64,000 nucleotides of DNA from Verrucomicrobiaceae bacterium UBA1938 (GCA_002336895.1 DDFC01000030.1:1-64000); one strand, 5' to 3'; positions 26,274 to 35,620 are shown, counted from the stretch's first letter. Notes: a model not told the origin generated them from the letters alone. Translations and numbers: made by a program.

Positions 26274-27086
26274 ATGTCATTTTCACTCGACTCCATCAAC
26301 ACTCTGATCGGCCAGACTCCGAACGCCTCCGAACACGGCGGGCTCGTTGACCACATGCTGGGCTTTGTCCACTGGTTCATGGTTGTGCTCGGCATCGGCT
26401 GGTCCATCTATCTTGCCATCGCCTTCTACCGCTTCCGCCAGAAGAAGACGGCCAAGGCTGACTACCAGGGTTTCCGCGGCCACGCCACCACCCACATCGA
26501 AATCGGCGTGATCATCGTGGAAGCCATCCTCCTCCTCGGTTTCGCCTTCCCCCTCTGGTCCCGCCAGGCCGATGAATACCCCACTTCCCCCGACACCGTG
26601 CGCATGCGCGCTCTCGGCGAGAAGTTCCTTTGGAACTTCCAGTACCCCGGCAATGATGCCCTCCTGAGCACTTGGGACCTCCGCAATGTGGATGGCGCCA
26701 CCAACACCATGGGCAAGGACCTCCACGACCCGAACGGCAAGGACGACTTCGTGAACCCCGGTACCATGAAGCTGCCTGTCGGCCGCCCGGTGATCGTCGA
26801 TGTGGCCAGCAAGGACGTGATTCACAATCTGGCGCTGGTGCCCATGCGCGCCGCTCAGGACGCCACCCCCGGCGTGAAATCCCACATGTGGTTCAAGCCT
26901 GTCAAAGAAGGCAGCTGGGACATCATCTGCGGCCAGCTCTGCGGACCGGGCCACGCCCAGATGAAGGCCATCCTGGAAGTGATTCCTGCGGCTGAGTATG
27001 ACGCATGGGCCAAAGAGCAGTCCGCTGCAGCACTGAAGAAGACCACCGAAGCCGAGGCCGCCACGCCAAAGGCCGCTGGTCATTGA
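26274..27086 (+). CDS. ctaC: Cytochrome c oxidase subunit II with CuA site
   Basis: This 270-residue protein has two membrane helices (about residues 32-53 and 75-95) and a periplasmic cupredoxin domain. The CuA ligands are complete: His184 (DVIHNLAL), Cys219, Cys223, His227 and Met230 in CGQLCGPGHAQM. The residue usually Glu between the cysteines is Gln here. The N-terminus is short with no cleaved lipoprotein signal, and no heme c domain is fused at the C-terminus, so this is aa3, not caa3. The ATG at 26274 gives the expected N-terminus. Confidence 0.95.
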   Translation: MSFSLDSINTLIGQTPNASEHGGLVDHMLGFVHWFMVVLGIGWSIYLAIAFYRFRQKKTAKADYQGFRGHATTHIEIGVIIVEAILLLGFAFPLWSRQADEYPTSPDTVRMRALGEKFLWNFQYPGNDALLSTWDLRNVDGATNTMGKDLHDPNGKDDFVNPGTMKLPVGRPVIVDVASKDVIHNLALVPMRAAQDATPGVKSHMWFKPVKEGSWDIICGQLCGPGHAQMKAILEVIPAAEYDAWAKEQSAAALKKTTEAEAATPKAAGH

Positions 27087-27114
27087 TTTTCCATCCCTCC
27101 GGATGGCAGAACCC

Positions 27115-27148
27115 AAGGGCAAAATAATGACCTCATTATTTTGCCCTT
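27115..27148 (+). terminator. Strong intrinsic terminator after ctaC
   Basis: A perfect 16-base inverted repeat has arms aagggcaaaataatga (27115-27130) and its exact complement (27133-27148), followed by a T-rich run. With so short a spacer the real loop will be slightly larger. It ends the long respiratory transcript between ctaC and ctaA. Because the stem is A/T-rich on both sides, it could also act on opposite-strand transcription. Confidence 0.85.
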
Positions 27149-27177
27149 TTGCTTTTGCCGCTCGTTCCTGATCTGCC

Positions 27178-28248
27178 ATGCCCTCCCGCGCCTTTCACCG
27201 CTACGCCCTCTTCACGCTCGCCGTGGGTGCGGTGCTCATCTGGTGGGGGGCTGCGGTCACCACCGAGGACGTGGGGCTGGCCGTTCCCGACTGGCCGTTG
27301 TGCTATGGCAAGATCAATCCTGAAGGCTGGTACAAAGTGCCCGCGCTGCTGCTGGAGCATGGGCACCGCTGGCTGGCCACCACCATTGGCTGGTTGGTGT
27401 TGGGCATGTATTACTGGCAGTTTGCACGCTTCAAGCCCGGCGCTGTGGAAGGCGTAGGCATCATTCTCTGCTCTCTCGGCTTCCTGATCTTGATCTACAT
27501 GAGCTCGGTCGGTACGGCGGCATTTATCGGGCTGCTGGGGTTTGCCTGGCTGGTGCTGAAATGGTACAGCCAGCGCTGGCCGCTGCTGCGCGGTCTCACC
27601 ACACTGGCGCTGCTGCTTGTGGTGCTGCAGGCCTCCTTGGGCGGGCTGCGCGTGCTGAAGATGTCCGACCCTCTGGGCATCACGCATGGCACGCTGGGCC
27701 AGCTCTTCTACTGCCTGCTCGTCTTCATCGCCTTCGCCTCATCCCGCACTTGGACGGAGGGGCGGCTGGTGCTCACGGTCAAAGAGGCCGCTCAGGCGCG
27801 CTGGCTTTCCCTGCTGCTGTTTCTGGCAGTGTTTGGTCAGCTTGTACTCGGTGCCAGTCTGCGCCACACCCAGCGCACCCATCTGGCCGCCAGCGACATC
27901 CTCACCACCAAGGGCCATTGGCTGCCGCCTGTGAATCCTCCCGATGTCTTTCTGCTCTTCGCGCACAAATACTGGGGCTTCACCGTGGCGCTGCTCATCC
28001 TCTTTGTGGCTTCGCGCGCCCGGCGCTGGCTCGTCACCCTGCCGCAGATGCGGCCGGTGGCCACTCTGCTGCTGTTCATGCCCACGGTGCAGGTGGCGCT
28101 TGGCATTTTTGTCATCCTCACGGGCAAGAGCTTCTGGGTTACCAATTTCCACGTCCTCAATGGCCTGGGCCTGCTGGCCCTGAGCAGCCTTCTCATGGCC
28201 ACCTTCTGGGGAGACCGCTTTTCTCGGCGCGAGACAGATGACGAGTGA
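27178..28248 (+). CDS. ctaA: Heme A synthase (Cox15/CtaA family)
   Basis: This 356-residue membrane protein has about eight helices. It contains the family's EHGHRWLATTIG segment with the heme-ligand His residues, a 'HGTLGQLFYCLLVF' helix, and the C-terminal repeat half (GASLRHTQRTHLAA; FAHKYWGFTVAL; NFHVLNGLGLL). It converts heme O to heme A for the aa3 oxidase encoded just upstream. It lies beyond a strong terminator, so it probably has its own promoter or relies on readthrough. No heme O synthase gene is in the window. Confidence 0.93.
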   Translation: MPSRAFHRYALFTLAVGAVLIWWGAAVTTEDVGLAVPDWPLCYGKINPEGWYKVPALLLEHGHRWLATTIGWLVLGMYYWQFARFKPGAVEGVGIILCSLGFLILIYMSSVGTAAFIGLLGFAWLVLKWYSQRWPLLRGLTTLALLLVVLQASLGGLRVLKMSDPLGITHGTLGQLFYCLLVFIAFASSRTWTEGRLVLTVKEAAQARWLSLLLFLAVFGQLVLGASLRHTQRTHLAASDILTTKGHWLPPVNPPDVFLLFAHKYWGFTVALLILFVASRARRWLVTLPQMRPVATLLLFMPTVQVALGIFVILTGKSFWVTNFHVLNGLGLLALSSLLMATFWGDRFSRRETDDE

Positions 28249-28325
28249 TGGGCTGCACGCGGAGGTGACCAACTTTTTTTGCAGCTCGTTTTTAAAAGGC
28301 TTACGCCACTCTCCACGCCCCCCGT

Positions 28326-31300
28326 TTACTCTGTCCGCATGCTGAGCTTCGGCGTGCCCGGCACGGCAGCAGGCGGCTGGTCAAACTCGATGAGCTTACG
28401 GCGCCACTCGGCGGCCTTGGCGGTGTTGCCGGTGGTTTCATTAAACTGCACTAGGCGCTGGATGGCATCTCGCAGGTGATGGCGTGATTGTTTCGGGAGC
28501 GTGGCGTCGCCTGCCTGCAGTCCCTCATAACCGGAGTGCAGCAGGGTTCCGGCCTCGGCGTAGGACTTCTGCAGCAGCAGGGCCTCGCCCAGCAGGCTCT
28601 CGATGCTGAAGCGCAGCCAGTGGTCAGGTTGTTTCTGGCGGTATAGTTCCAGGCTGTGACGCAGCAGCGGCTCGGCTTTGACGGACTGCCCCGTCTGCAC
28701 CCAGAGCGCACCGAGATCCGTGGCGGCGGTGGCCACTGCCGCAGGATCTTCAGGCGTCCGCTTGCGCTGCATGTCCAGCACCTGCTGGTAGAGAGACTCC
28801 GCCTCCGCCATCCTTCCTGCATGGCGGTGGGTGGTTGCCAGTCCGGACATGGTGGCCAGCGTTTCCGCGTCGTTCACACCCAGGACTTTCAGCTGGATCT
28901 GCAGCAGCTCCGCGTACATTTTTTCCGCCCTCACCTGGTCGCCGTGCTGGTCATGCGTGGCCGCCACAATGCGCATCTGCGCCAGTGTGTCAGGGTCTCC
29001 GGGGCCGTAGGCGGTCTTCATGATGTCGAGGGCGTCCAGCTGAAGCGTCGCCGCCTGCGCATGCTTGCCATCCGCATCCAGAGATGCGGCCAGCTGTTTC
29101 ATCGTGCGCAGGGTCGTGGCATCTGTGGAGCCCAGTGTGCGCATCCGCATGGTCAGCGCATCCCGCCTGAGCTTTGCCGCATCGGCGTGGCGGCCGTGGT
29201 TGTCATACACCTGGGAGACCGTGTCCATCTGGGCAAGAATTTCCGGATGCTCCGGCGGGAAGGCCGTCTTCATGATTTCCAGCACCTGCACCTGCGCGCC
29301 TTCAGACTCGGCCCGCCGGCCCTGCACCTCAAACTCATCCGCCAGATAGCGCATGCTCAGCAGCGTCTGCGGGTGCTTGAGTCCGAGCACCCGCCGTTTG
29401 GCATCCAGTCCCTGGTGGTGCAGCCGCAGCGCATCGGCATGCCGCCCGCGCCTGCCCAGCATCAGGGCCGCCTGGTCCATCTGCGCCAGCGTGTCCGGGT
29501 GCTCCGCACCGAGGGACTGCTTCATGATCTCCAGCGCGCCGAAATACAGCTTCTCCGCATCGGAGGGCATGCCCCCCTTTTCACTGGCCTGCGCGGTGAT
29601 GTTCATGGTCACGAGTGTGCGTGGATCGGCCGGGCCCAGCACTCGGCGGGTGCCTTCCAGCTGCTCCTCACGGCGTTTCAGGGCTTCGGCGTGGCGGCCT
29701 TGGAGTGTATAGGACTGTGCCAGGTTGCCCAGCGTGGCAAAGGTGTCCAGATGGTCCGGTCCAAGCACCCGCTTCTGCACCTGGTACAGGCTCAGCAGCA
29801 GCGTTTCAGAATCGGCGTGCTTGTCCTGGGCATCGCACACGGCGGCTAGGATGGTGATGGTGACAAACGTGTCTGGATGGTCCGGCCCCAGGGTCTTCTG
29901 CTGCGCCGTCAGCGTCCTGCGCAGCATGGACTCCGCATCCACATAGCGCCCCTCGGCCTGCATGGCTTGCGCCAGCTCCCGCATGGTGCGCATGGTGTCG
30001 CGGTTTCCACCGCCCAGCGCCATCAGGCGCTTCTCCAGCGCTCCCTCCAGTTGCTTCTGGGCGTCCAGAGGCTGCGAGAGGGCCAGGTACGTCAGCCCGA
30101 TGGTCTCCTGCACTTTCGCTCCTGACTCAGGATTGTCTGCCAGGGTGTCAAGACGGCCCACGGCATCGTCCAGCATCTGCTTCACCAGCGTGGTATCCTT
30201 CCCCTTCACATTCTCCGGGGTCAGTGAGCCAAACATCTCCTGCAAAAAGCGGGACGTCATGGAGTGAGACTCGCTCCGTTGTCGGCTGGCCACTTCGGCT
30301 GTCTCCTTTTTCTGCTCCAGCAGCAGCCAGCCCGTCACCATCACGCCGACAGTCAGGGTGAGCACCAGCACCGCCGCCAGGGCAAAGAGCCCCCGGTGCT
30401 CGCTGATGAAGCTGCCCAAGGTCGTGCCCTGGACCGCAGGCTGCTGCTCCTCCTTGGAGGCCGCATCTTTCAGATAGGCCTGAAAGTCATTCTCCAGCAC
30501 CTCCAGCGAGGAGTAGCGGTTCTCAGGCCGCTTCTCCAGCATGCGCATCACGATCCAGTCAAAGTGTTCCTCCAGCAGCTCCGGATACGTGGCGGGTGCA
30601 GCCTTGCGGCCCAGCGCTATGCCCGCTATCTGCGCCCTCGGCATCGCACGCAGGCAGTCGGAGGGCTTGGGGGGGAAGCTCTCGCACACCAGCCGCTTCA
30701 CCTCGTCCAGATGCTCGGCGGCATCCTTCGGCGTGGGAATGGGTTGGCGGCCGGTGATCAGCTCATACAGCAGTGTGCCCAGCGCATAGATGTCGCTCCG
30801 GGCATCCAGCACCTTGCTGGTTACGTGCTCGGGGCTCAGGTAGGCTGCTGCGGTGCGCAGCTGTCCGTTTGGGCATAGCAGACTGAAATCCATGGCCTTG
30901 GCGACACCAAAGTCCGTGATCTTCACCACCGGTTCTCCCTGGTCTCCCCACTTCACCAGGAGATTGGACGGTTTCAGGTCGCCGTGCACCACCCCCTTTT
31001 GGTGCGCATGGTGCACCGCATCACACACCTGGATGAAGAGCCGGACGCGCGTCAGCAGGGAGAGCTTTTGATCATCGCAAAACTGGGTGATGGGCGTGCC
31101 GTGCAGCAGCTCCGTCACGAGGTAGGGCCTGCCTCCGGGCGTCATGCCGCACGCGTGTGGGCGGGCGATGGCTGGGTGGTCCAGCAGCGCCAGGGAGTGC
31201 TTCTGCGCCTCGTAACGGATCAGGAAGTCATTCGCGGCGGCGGCCACGATCTTGATGGCTACAAACTCCGCCACCCGCTGGTTCCGCTCCGCCATCCACA

Positions 31301-31595
31301 GCGTGCTGCACACGCTGTCATCGATGATTTGCAGCAGCCGGTACGGGCCGATCATCTCCCCCGGCTTTTCATCCACGACGCCGGGATTCGGGGACTTCGT
31401 CACCCGGATGCCGCGGGTGCGGCGCTGCTTGCCACCGCCCCCTCCCGTGTGCTGGCGCAGGCGGTCCCAGACCTCATTCCACAGCGTCGTGTCATTCCCA
31501 CAGGCTCCTGTGAGAAAGATATGGCGCTCGATGTGGTTGGCACGCTCAAGCGCTTCATTGAGAAGCTGCTCGACGCGTGCGGGATCGGGGTTCAT
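28326..31595 (-). CDS. Membrane Ser/Thr protein kinase with TPR-type repeats
   Basis: This 1089-residue protein has an N-terminal helical segment, a protein kinase domain at about residues 83-375, a membrane helix at about 403-426 and a long C-terminal array of roughly 42-residue helical (TPR-like) repeats. Catalytic elements visible are Lys115 (VAIKI), HGDLKPSN with Asp206, and DFG at 228-230. The glycine-rich loop is degenerate (IIDDSVCSTLW), and HGD replaces the usual HRD. Kinases of this layout are common in Verrucomicrobiota and Planctomycetota. The sensed signal and targets are unknown. It ends 77 bases from ctaA, facing it. Confidence 0.93.
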   Translation of the reverse strand: MNPDPARVEQLLNEALERANHIERHIFLTGACGNDTTLWNEVWDRLRQHTGGGGGKQRRTRGIRVTKSPNPGVVDEKPGEMIGPYRLLQIIDDSVCSTLWMAERNQRVAEFVAIKIVAAAANDFLIRYEAQKHSLALLDHPAIARPHACGMTPGGRPYLVTELLHGTPITQFCDDQKLSLLTRVRLFIQVCDAVHHAHQKGVVHGDLKPSNLLVKWGDQGEPVVKITDFGVAKAMDFSLLCPNGQLRTAAAYLSPEHVTSKVLDARSDIYALGTLLYELITGRQPIPTPKDAAEHLDEVKRLVCESFPPKPSDCLRAMPRAQIAGIALGRKAAPATYPELLEEHFDWIVMRMLEKRPENRYSSLEVLENDFQAYLKDAASKEEQQPAVQGTTLGSFISEHRGLFALAAVLVLTLTVGVMVTGWLLLEQKKETAEVASRQRSESHSMTSRFLQEMFGSLTPENVKGKDTTLVKQMLDDAVGRLDTLADNPESGAKVQETIGLTYLALSQPLDAQKQLEGALEKRLMALGGGNRDTMRTMRELAQAMQAEGRYVDAESMLRRTLTAQQKTLGPDHPDTFVTITILAAVCDAQDKHADSETLLLSLYQVQKRVLGPDHLDTFATLGNLAQSYTLQGRHAEALKRREEQLEGTRRVLGPADPRTLVTMNITAQASEKGGMPSDAEKLYFGALEIMKQSLGAEHPDTLAQMDQAALMLGRRGRHADALRLHHQGLDAKRRVLGLKHPQTLLSMRYLADEFEVQGRRAESEGAQVQVLEIMKTAFPPEHPEILAQMDTVSQVYDNHGRHADAAKLRRDALTMRMRTLGSTDATTLRTMKQLAASLDADGKHAQAATLQLDALDIMKTAYGPGDPDTLAQMRIVAATHDQHGDQVRAEKMYAELLQIQLKVLGVNDAETLATMSGLATTHRHAGRMAEAESLYQQVLDMQRKRTPEDPAAVATAATDLGALWVQTGQSVKAEPLLRHSLELYRQKQPDHWLRFSIESLLGEALLLQKSYAEAGTLLHSGYEGLQAGDATLPKQSRHHLRDAIQRLVQFNETTGNTAKAAEWRRKLIEFDQPPAAVPGTPKLSMRTE

Positions 31596-31692
31596 AGAGA
31601 ACGAGGCATATTATGATTTCCATAAATCTATGCCCGCTCCCTAGATGCGGTATTGAATGAGGCTTTAAACGCCTCTTAACCCTGCTTCACCG

Positions 31693-32976
31693 CTATTTCA
31701 GCATTTCGCCCACCAGCAGGATCGCTCCAGGGTAGAAGCAGGTGCCGGCAAAACGCTCCGGCTTGTCGATCTTGTTCCCGTTTTTCGCCAGGATGGCGGC
31801 CTTGTCCAGCTCCTTGGCGTCGATCACGATCTTCACCGTGTGCTCCTTGTCTTCCAGATCCGTGCCGATCATGAGCGTGCTCAGGCGGTGGTAGGTGCAG
31901 TAGGCGTCGATGCGCGGCACAAAGCTCGCCGGCTTGTCATCCAGCGTCACACTCACCTGCCCGCAGTCCGGACCCACAATGTCATAGATGGCGCAGCGCG
32001 TGCCCTTAAACTGGAAAGTGATCGTGTCTCCGGGCTGGCTGCCTTTGTGCAGCGCCGTCATGCGGTTGGCCCAGCGCTTGCCAAAGTCATCCGTCTTCGG
32101 GTCCAGCAGCTTGAAGCCGGGGGACAGCGTGGCCGCCGTGATGGGCAGCAGCTTGGCCTGCTCGTAGTTCGTGGCAATGAAGGGCGCACCCAGTGCATGC
32201 GGGCCGGTCTTCTTGGACGCGGCAATGATGGGCTGCTGGGAGCGCACGATGGCCTCCAGGTACAGCTCATGCCCCGTCTCCACATGTGGGTGCACACTGT
32301 CCGGGGCAAAGACAAATTTCCCTTCCAGCGCCTTCTTCTCTTCGTCCGTCTTCGGCAGCTTGGCCTTCCACGCCAGCTTGCCTTCCTTGGCCAGCTTTGC
32401 CACCTCCATGCCCATGTGGATGGTGGGGATGCCATAGTGATCGGCCACCTTTTCCATCGCGCTCGCGGAGCGCTGGAACTTGCCCTCCAGCATCGCCGGC
32501 ACCAGCGCCTCCGTGATCGTGTAGACAAAGCAGATGTCGCAGTCCGGCAGTGCCTTCCACGTCTGGCGCACGATGCCCTCCATGCAGCGGAAGATCTGCT
32601 CCGGCGCGGCACCGCCGTCATTCACGGCGAATTCCACGAACAGAAGGTCCGGCTTCTGATCCAGCACATCCTGCTTCAGGCGGAACACCCCCAGGTCCGA
32701 GCCCGTGCCACCGATCGCCGCATTGATCTCGCTGAATTTTGCCTGCGGGTACGTCTTTTGGAAATACGCCAGCGTCTTCGGCCGCCACCCGTTCTGCGCG
32801 GTGATCGAGCCGCCGAGGTAGCCGATCTTCACCTCCGCGCCTGCCGTGTTTGCCTTGGCAAAGAAGTTCGGCAGTCCGGCGCGCGGGTGGCACTCCTGCG
32901 CAGGCACCAGCGGAAACTCATCCGTAGCGTGAAGGACGGTGGCGGCAAAAAGCGAAAACAGAAGATGGCGCAGCAT
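31693..32976 (-). CDS. Secreted SGNH/GDSL-type hydrolase
   Basis: This 427-residue protein has a signal peptide (about residues 1-17) and the SGNH blocks: GYLGGSIT (nucleophile Ser, with Gly in place of the usual Asp of GDS), GGTGSDLG, VEFAVNDGG, and DSVHPH carrying the catalytic Asp and His. About 180 residues of beta-rich C-terminal domain follow. Such enzymes remove acyl groups from carbohydrates or lipids. The gene diverges from the dihydrodipicolinate-synthase-family gene, with only 46 bases between starts. Confidence 0.88.
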   Translation of the reverse strand: MLRHLLFSLFAATVLHATDEFPLVPAQECHPRAGLPNFFAKANTAGAEVKIGYLGGSITAQNGWRPKTLAYFQKTYPQAKFSEINAAIGGTGSDLGVFRLKQDVLDQKPDLLFVEFAVNDGGAAPEQIFRCMEGIVRQTWKALPDCDICFVYTITEALVPAMLEGKFQRSASAMEKVADHYGIPTIHMGMEVAKLAKEGKLAWKAKLPKTDEEKKALEGKFVFAPDSVHPHVETGHELYLEAIVRSQQPIIAASKKTGPHALGAPFIATNYEQAKLLPITAATLSPGFKLLDPKTDDFGKRWANRMTALHKGSQPGDTITFQFKGTRCAIYDIVGPDCGQVSVTLDDKPASFVPRIDAYCTYHRLSTLMIGTDLEDKEHTVKIVIDAKELDKAAILAKNGNKIDKPERFAGTCFYPGAILLVGEMLK

Positions 32977-33022
32977 GGGGAGAGATGAAAGGTTGAGCCG
33001 TCAGCATGCGAAGCAAAACAGC

Positions 33023-34042
33023 ATGAACAACTTCGACTTTCGCCCCACACTCCAGCACGGCATCGCCATCCCTGCGCATCCCCTCGCGCTCACCGCGCAG
33101 AGAAAGCTGGATGAGCGGCGGCAGCGCGCCCTCGCACGCTACTACATCGCCGCCGGAGTCGGCGGCCTCGCCGTCGGCGTGCACACCACCCAGTTCGCCA
33201 TCCGCGATCCCAAGTTCGGCCTCTTCAAACCCGTGCTCGAACTCGCGAAGGAAGAGATGGACCGCGCTGCCAGCCTACTCGTGCGCATCGGCGGCATCTG
33301 CGGCACCACACCGCAGGCCGTCGCGGAGGCCGAGCTGCTGCGCGGCCTCGGCTACCACGCCGGACTCCTCAGCCTCGGCGCGCTGCCTGCAGCCACGGAG
33401 GATGAACGGATCGCCCACTGCCGCGCCGTCGCGCAGGTGCTGCCCATCGTCGGCTTCTACCTGCAGCCCAGCGTCGGCGGTCGTGTGCTGCCCTACTCAT
33501 TCTGGCGACGCTTTGTCGAGATCGAAAACATCGTCGCCATCAAGATGGCTCCCTTCAATCGCTACCAGACCCTCGATGTCGTTCGCGCCGTCATCGAGTC
33601 CGGACGTGAAGACATCGCCCTCTACACCGGCAACGACGACAACATCGTCGCCGACTTCCTCACCCCATATCGTGTGGGTGGCAAAGAGCGCCGCATCGTC
33701 GGCGGCCTCCTCGGCCACTGGTCAGTGTGGACCCAGCGCGCCGTGCAGCTGCTGGAGCAGTGCCGCAACGCCGAAGCCACCTCCGCCTTGCTGCGCCTCG
33801 GCATCGAAGTCACCGACAGCAACGCCGCCTTCTTCGACTCCGCCAACGCCTACCACGGCTGCATCGCCGGCCTCCACGAAGTCCTCCGCCGCCAGGGCCT
33901 CCTCGAAGGCCTCTGGTGCCTCGACGAACACGAATCCCTCAGTCCCGGCCAGATGGAAGAAATCGACCGTGTGTATGCGGCCTACCCGCATCTGAATGAC
34001 GATGCGTTTGTGGCTGAGCATCGGGATGAGTGGATGGGGTGA
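33023..34042 (+). CDS. Dihydrodipicolinate synthase/N-acetylneuraminate lyase family protein
   Basis: This 339-residue cytoplasmic aldolase-type protein has the TIM-barrel family pattern: 'YIAAGVGGLAVGVHTTQFA' near the start and the Schiff-base Lys in ENIVAIKMAPFNRY. The 'LYTGNDDNIVADFLTPY' segment precedes a GGLLGHWSVW region. It is not a core lysine-pathway DapA by appearance; related proteins act on sugar acids or other 2-keto acids. The ATG at 33023 gives the conserved N-terminus. Confidence 0.88.
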   Translation: MNNFDFRPTLQHGIAIPAHPLALTAQRKLDERRQRALARYYIAAGVGGLAVGVHTTQFAIRDPKFGLFKPVLELAKEEMDRAASLLVRIGGICGTTPQAVAEAELLRGLGYHAGLLSLGALPAATEDERIAHCRAVAQVLPIVGFYLQPSVGGRVLPYSFWRRFVEIENIVAIKMAPFNRYQTLDVVRAVIESGREDIALYTGNDDNIVADFLTPYRVGGKERRIVGGLLGHWSVWTQRAVQLLEQCRNAEATSALLRLGIEVTDSNAAFFDSANAYHGCIAGLHEVLRRQGLLEGLWCLDEHESLSPGQMEEIDRVYAAYPHLNDDAFVAEHRDEWMG

Positions 34043-34404
34043 GCTACTATTTGATTGTCCAAGAACAGCAGAGAAGGGTAAGAGAAGTCTGTGAGCGCCT
34101 GCAGGCGTATGTTATGAGGTGTCAGCGATGCAAAACTCGAATAGAGATAAGCCACCGTCCTGGCTGGTTTCTTGGCATTGCGATTGCCTTTGGAGTGGTG
34201 GCTGCTGTGATAGGCGCAGTGTCTTCCACAACTATAGCCACGGTCATTGCAGTCACGCTGGCTTTTGCCAGCATGGCTTCACTCTGCGGAGTATTGACTG
34301 AGATGACGGATGCGAGCGCACCGGTGTACTCCAAATTTCGAAAGCAGGGGGTTCAGTGCGCTACCTGCGAGCACATTAACCCGATACGGCCATGGTCATT
34401 ATGA
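34030..34404 (+). CDS. Unrecognised small membrane protein with two Cys-x2-Cys motifs
   Basis: This 124-residue protein has CQRCKT near residue 30, two hydrophobic helices at about residues 47-95, and CATCEH near residue 112. The paired motifs could form one zinc ribbon on the cytosolic face. The ATG at 34030 overlaps the end of the upstream gene by 13 bases; the ATG at 34114 is an alternative start just before the first Cys motif. I recognise no family. It starts an island of small genes with lower GC. Confidence 0.55.
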   Translation: MDGVSYYLIVQEQQRRVREVCERLQAYVMRCQRCKTRIEISHRPGWFLGIAIAFGVVAAVIGAVSSTTIATVIAVTLAFASMASLCGVLTEMTDASAPVYSKFRKQGVQCATCEHINPIRPWSL

Positions 34405-34464
34405 TGTGCCTAGGCGCTGCCATGCGAATCTCATGAGTGAATTTGAGGAAATTAGCCGGTGAGG

Positions 34465-34536
34465 AAGGGCGCGTAGCGACCGGGAATCACCGGATCCGCC
34501 GACCATAACACCGGCGCAACAGAAGGTCGCGCCCTT
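34465..34536. repeat. Imperfect palindrome between small genes
   Basis: The arm aagggcgcgtagcgacc at 34465-34481 pairs, with a bulge, with ggtcgcgccctt at 34525-34536. The 43 bases between include a further small palindrome around accggatccgcc. No gene spans it. It lies in a 222-base non-coding gap and resembles an extragenic repeat or structured RNA element. Confidence 0.45.
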
Positions 34537-34626
34537 GCATGGGCGCATGAAACTCTCTTTCCTTACAAATTCATTGCCAACAAAGTTGCAGACGGCTTTT
34601 GAGATCCGGTTAAAATCATCACACCT

Positions 34627-34908
34627 ATGTCTCCAGAGGAGTTGCTAGAGAAAGTCGTTGATCGAGAGTCATTCATTGCATTTGTCGAATCCTTGGCAAG
34701 AGAACGCGAGACAGCGGAGCAATTGGAGCAAGACGAACCTGTGCGTTATCAGCTGGGTGGAGCGCACGGTTGGCAGAACGGAAGCATTCCATCCTTCCTT
34801 CATGGCTGCATGAACTACTTTGATCCGAAACCTTTCCATCAGCCTGAGAGCAGCCCGAACTGGAAGATGTTCGCGGAGTTTCTCTATTACGGGAAGATTT
34901 GGGAATAG
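34627..34908 (+). CDS. Small protein resembling DUF7660
   Basis: This is a 93-residue soluble protein. The pattern 'RESFIAFVESLARE' near the start, 'GWQNGSIPSFLHGCMNY' in the middle and 'PNWKMFAEFLYYGKIWE' at the end matches my memory of the DUF7660 family, whose function is not known. It stands alone with non-coding flanks on both sides. Proteins of this kind often occur singly in variable islands. Confidence 0.65.
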   Translation: MSPEELLEKVVDRESFIAFVESLARERETAEQLEQDEPVRYQLGGAHGWQNGSIPSFLHGCMNYFDPKPFHQPESSPNWKMFAEFLYYGKIWE

Positions 34909-35025
34909 GATTCCACATGACGGAGGAGCCTTGACTGCTCCGCTCAGGTCTGCTCGTCACAATGCTATTGACGCACACAGAAGAATTGCTTCTCATCAGG
35001 CAACCACGTCACGGCAGTTCTTCTT

Positions 35026-35550
35026 GTGAGACTGACATTTCCAATTTTCTTGCTTATGGGATTTCTCAGCATGTTCGGCTGCTCCAAATCCTCGAAGGAG
35101 CAAACTACTCAGGCAGCCCAGACGCCGTCGTCTGAGTTCGACAAAGCTCTGGTCACGCTCAAGATCAAAGATGATACGGCGCTCTTCATCCTGCTTGCCG
35201 AGGATGGTACCGTGAACCGAATGGGAGATGGTTCTGCTTCCACCGAAAAGCACGACATGTTCATCGGCATCAATCGCGAGCCCTTGTTTGGCAGGTTCAT
35301 GGCCCGGGTCACACCCGAGATGCTCAAGCAGCAGGGCGCGTACGAGATCCCGCACCGTGAAGGTGCCAGATGTGAACTGACTCTTCTTCTGGGTTATCGC
35401 GGCAGCGAGAAAGTGGCCGGCTTCAAATTCATCTACGGAGCGGAGTCCCAGGGGCCACCACGCGAGATCGCCGACCTCGTTCGATATGCCGTCGAGCTCA
35501 CAACTCCCTGGCATGAAGAGCAGAAGCGTGCTGTGAAGGCTGGAAAATAA
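35026..35550 (+). CDS. Hypothetical lipoprotein
   Basis: This 174-residue protein starts at a GTG and has a lipoprotein signal (hydrophobic residues 3-18, Cys19 in MFGC). The ATG at 35056 is an alternative start, but it would truncate the signal. The mature part is mixed alpha/beta, with 'ITLLLGYRGSEKV'-like beta content and an acidic middle. I recognise no family. It lies in the small-gene island. Confidence 0.6.
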   Translation: MRLTFPIFLLMGFLSMFGCSKSSKEQTTQAAQTPSSEFDKALVTLKIKDDTALFILLAEDGTVNRMGDGSASTEKHDMFIGINREPLFGRFMARVTPEMLKQQGAYEIPHREGARCELTLLLGYRGSEKVAGFKFIYGAESQGPPREIADLVRYAVELTTPWHEEQKRAVKAGK

Positions 35551-35620
35551 AAATGCGAGTGATCATGTCCAGCGGTAGGCATTTTGTATCATGAACCTTT
35601 GAACGAATTGAAAAACGTGC

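Noticed and set aside
26274..27086. Subunit II as a caa3-type protein with a fused heme c domain
   Set aside because: No C-x2-C-H motif occurs in the sequence and the protein ends soon after the CuA domain.
34465..34536. An integron attC recombination site
   Set aside because: The overall stem-bulge shape is suggestive, but I cannot find the conserved terminal core bases (GTTRRRY and its partner), and there is no integrase or cassette array.
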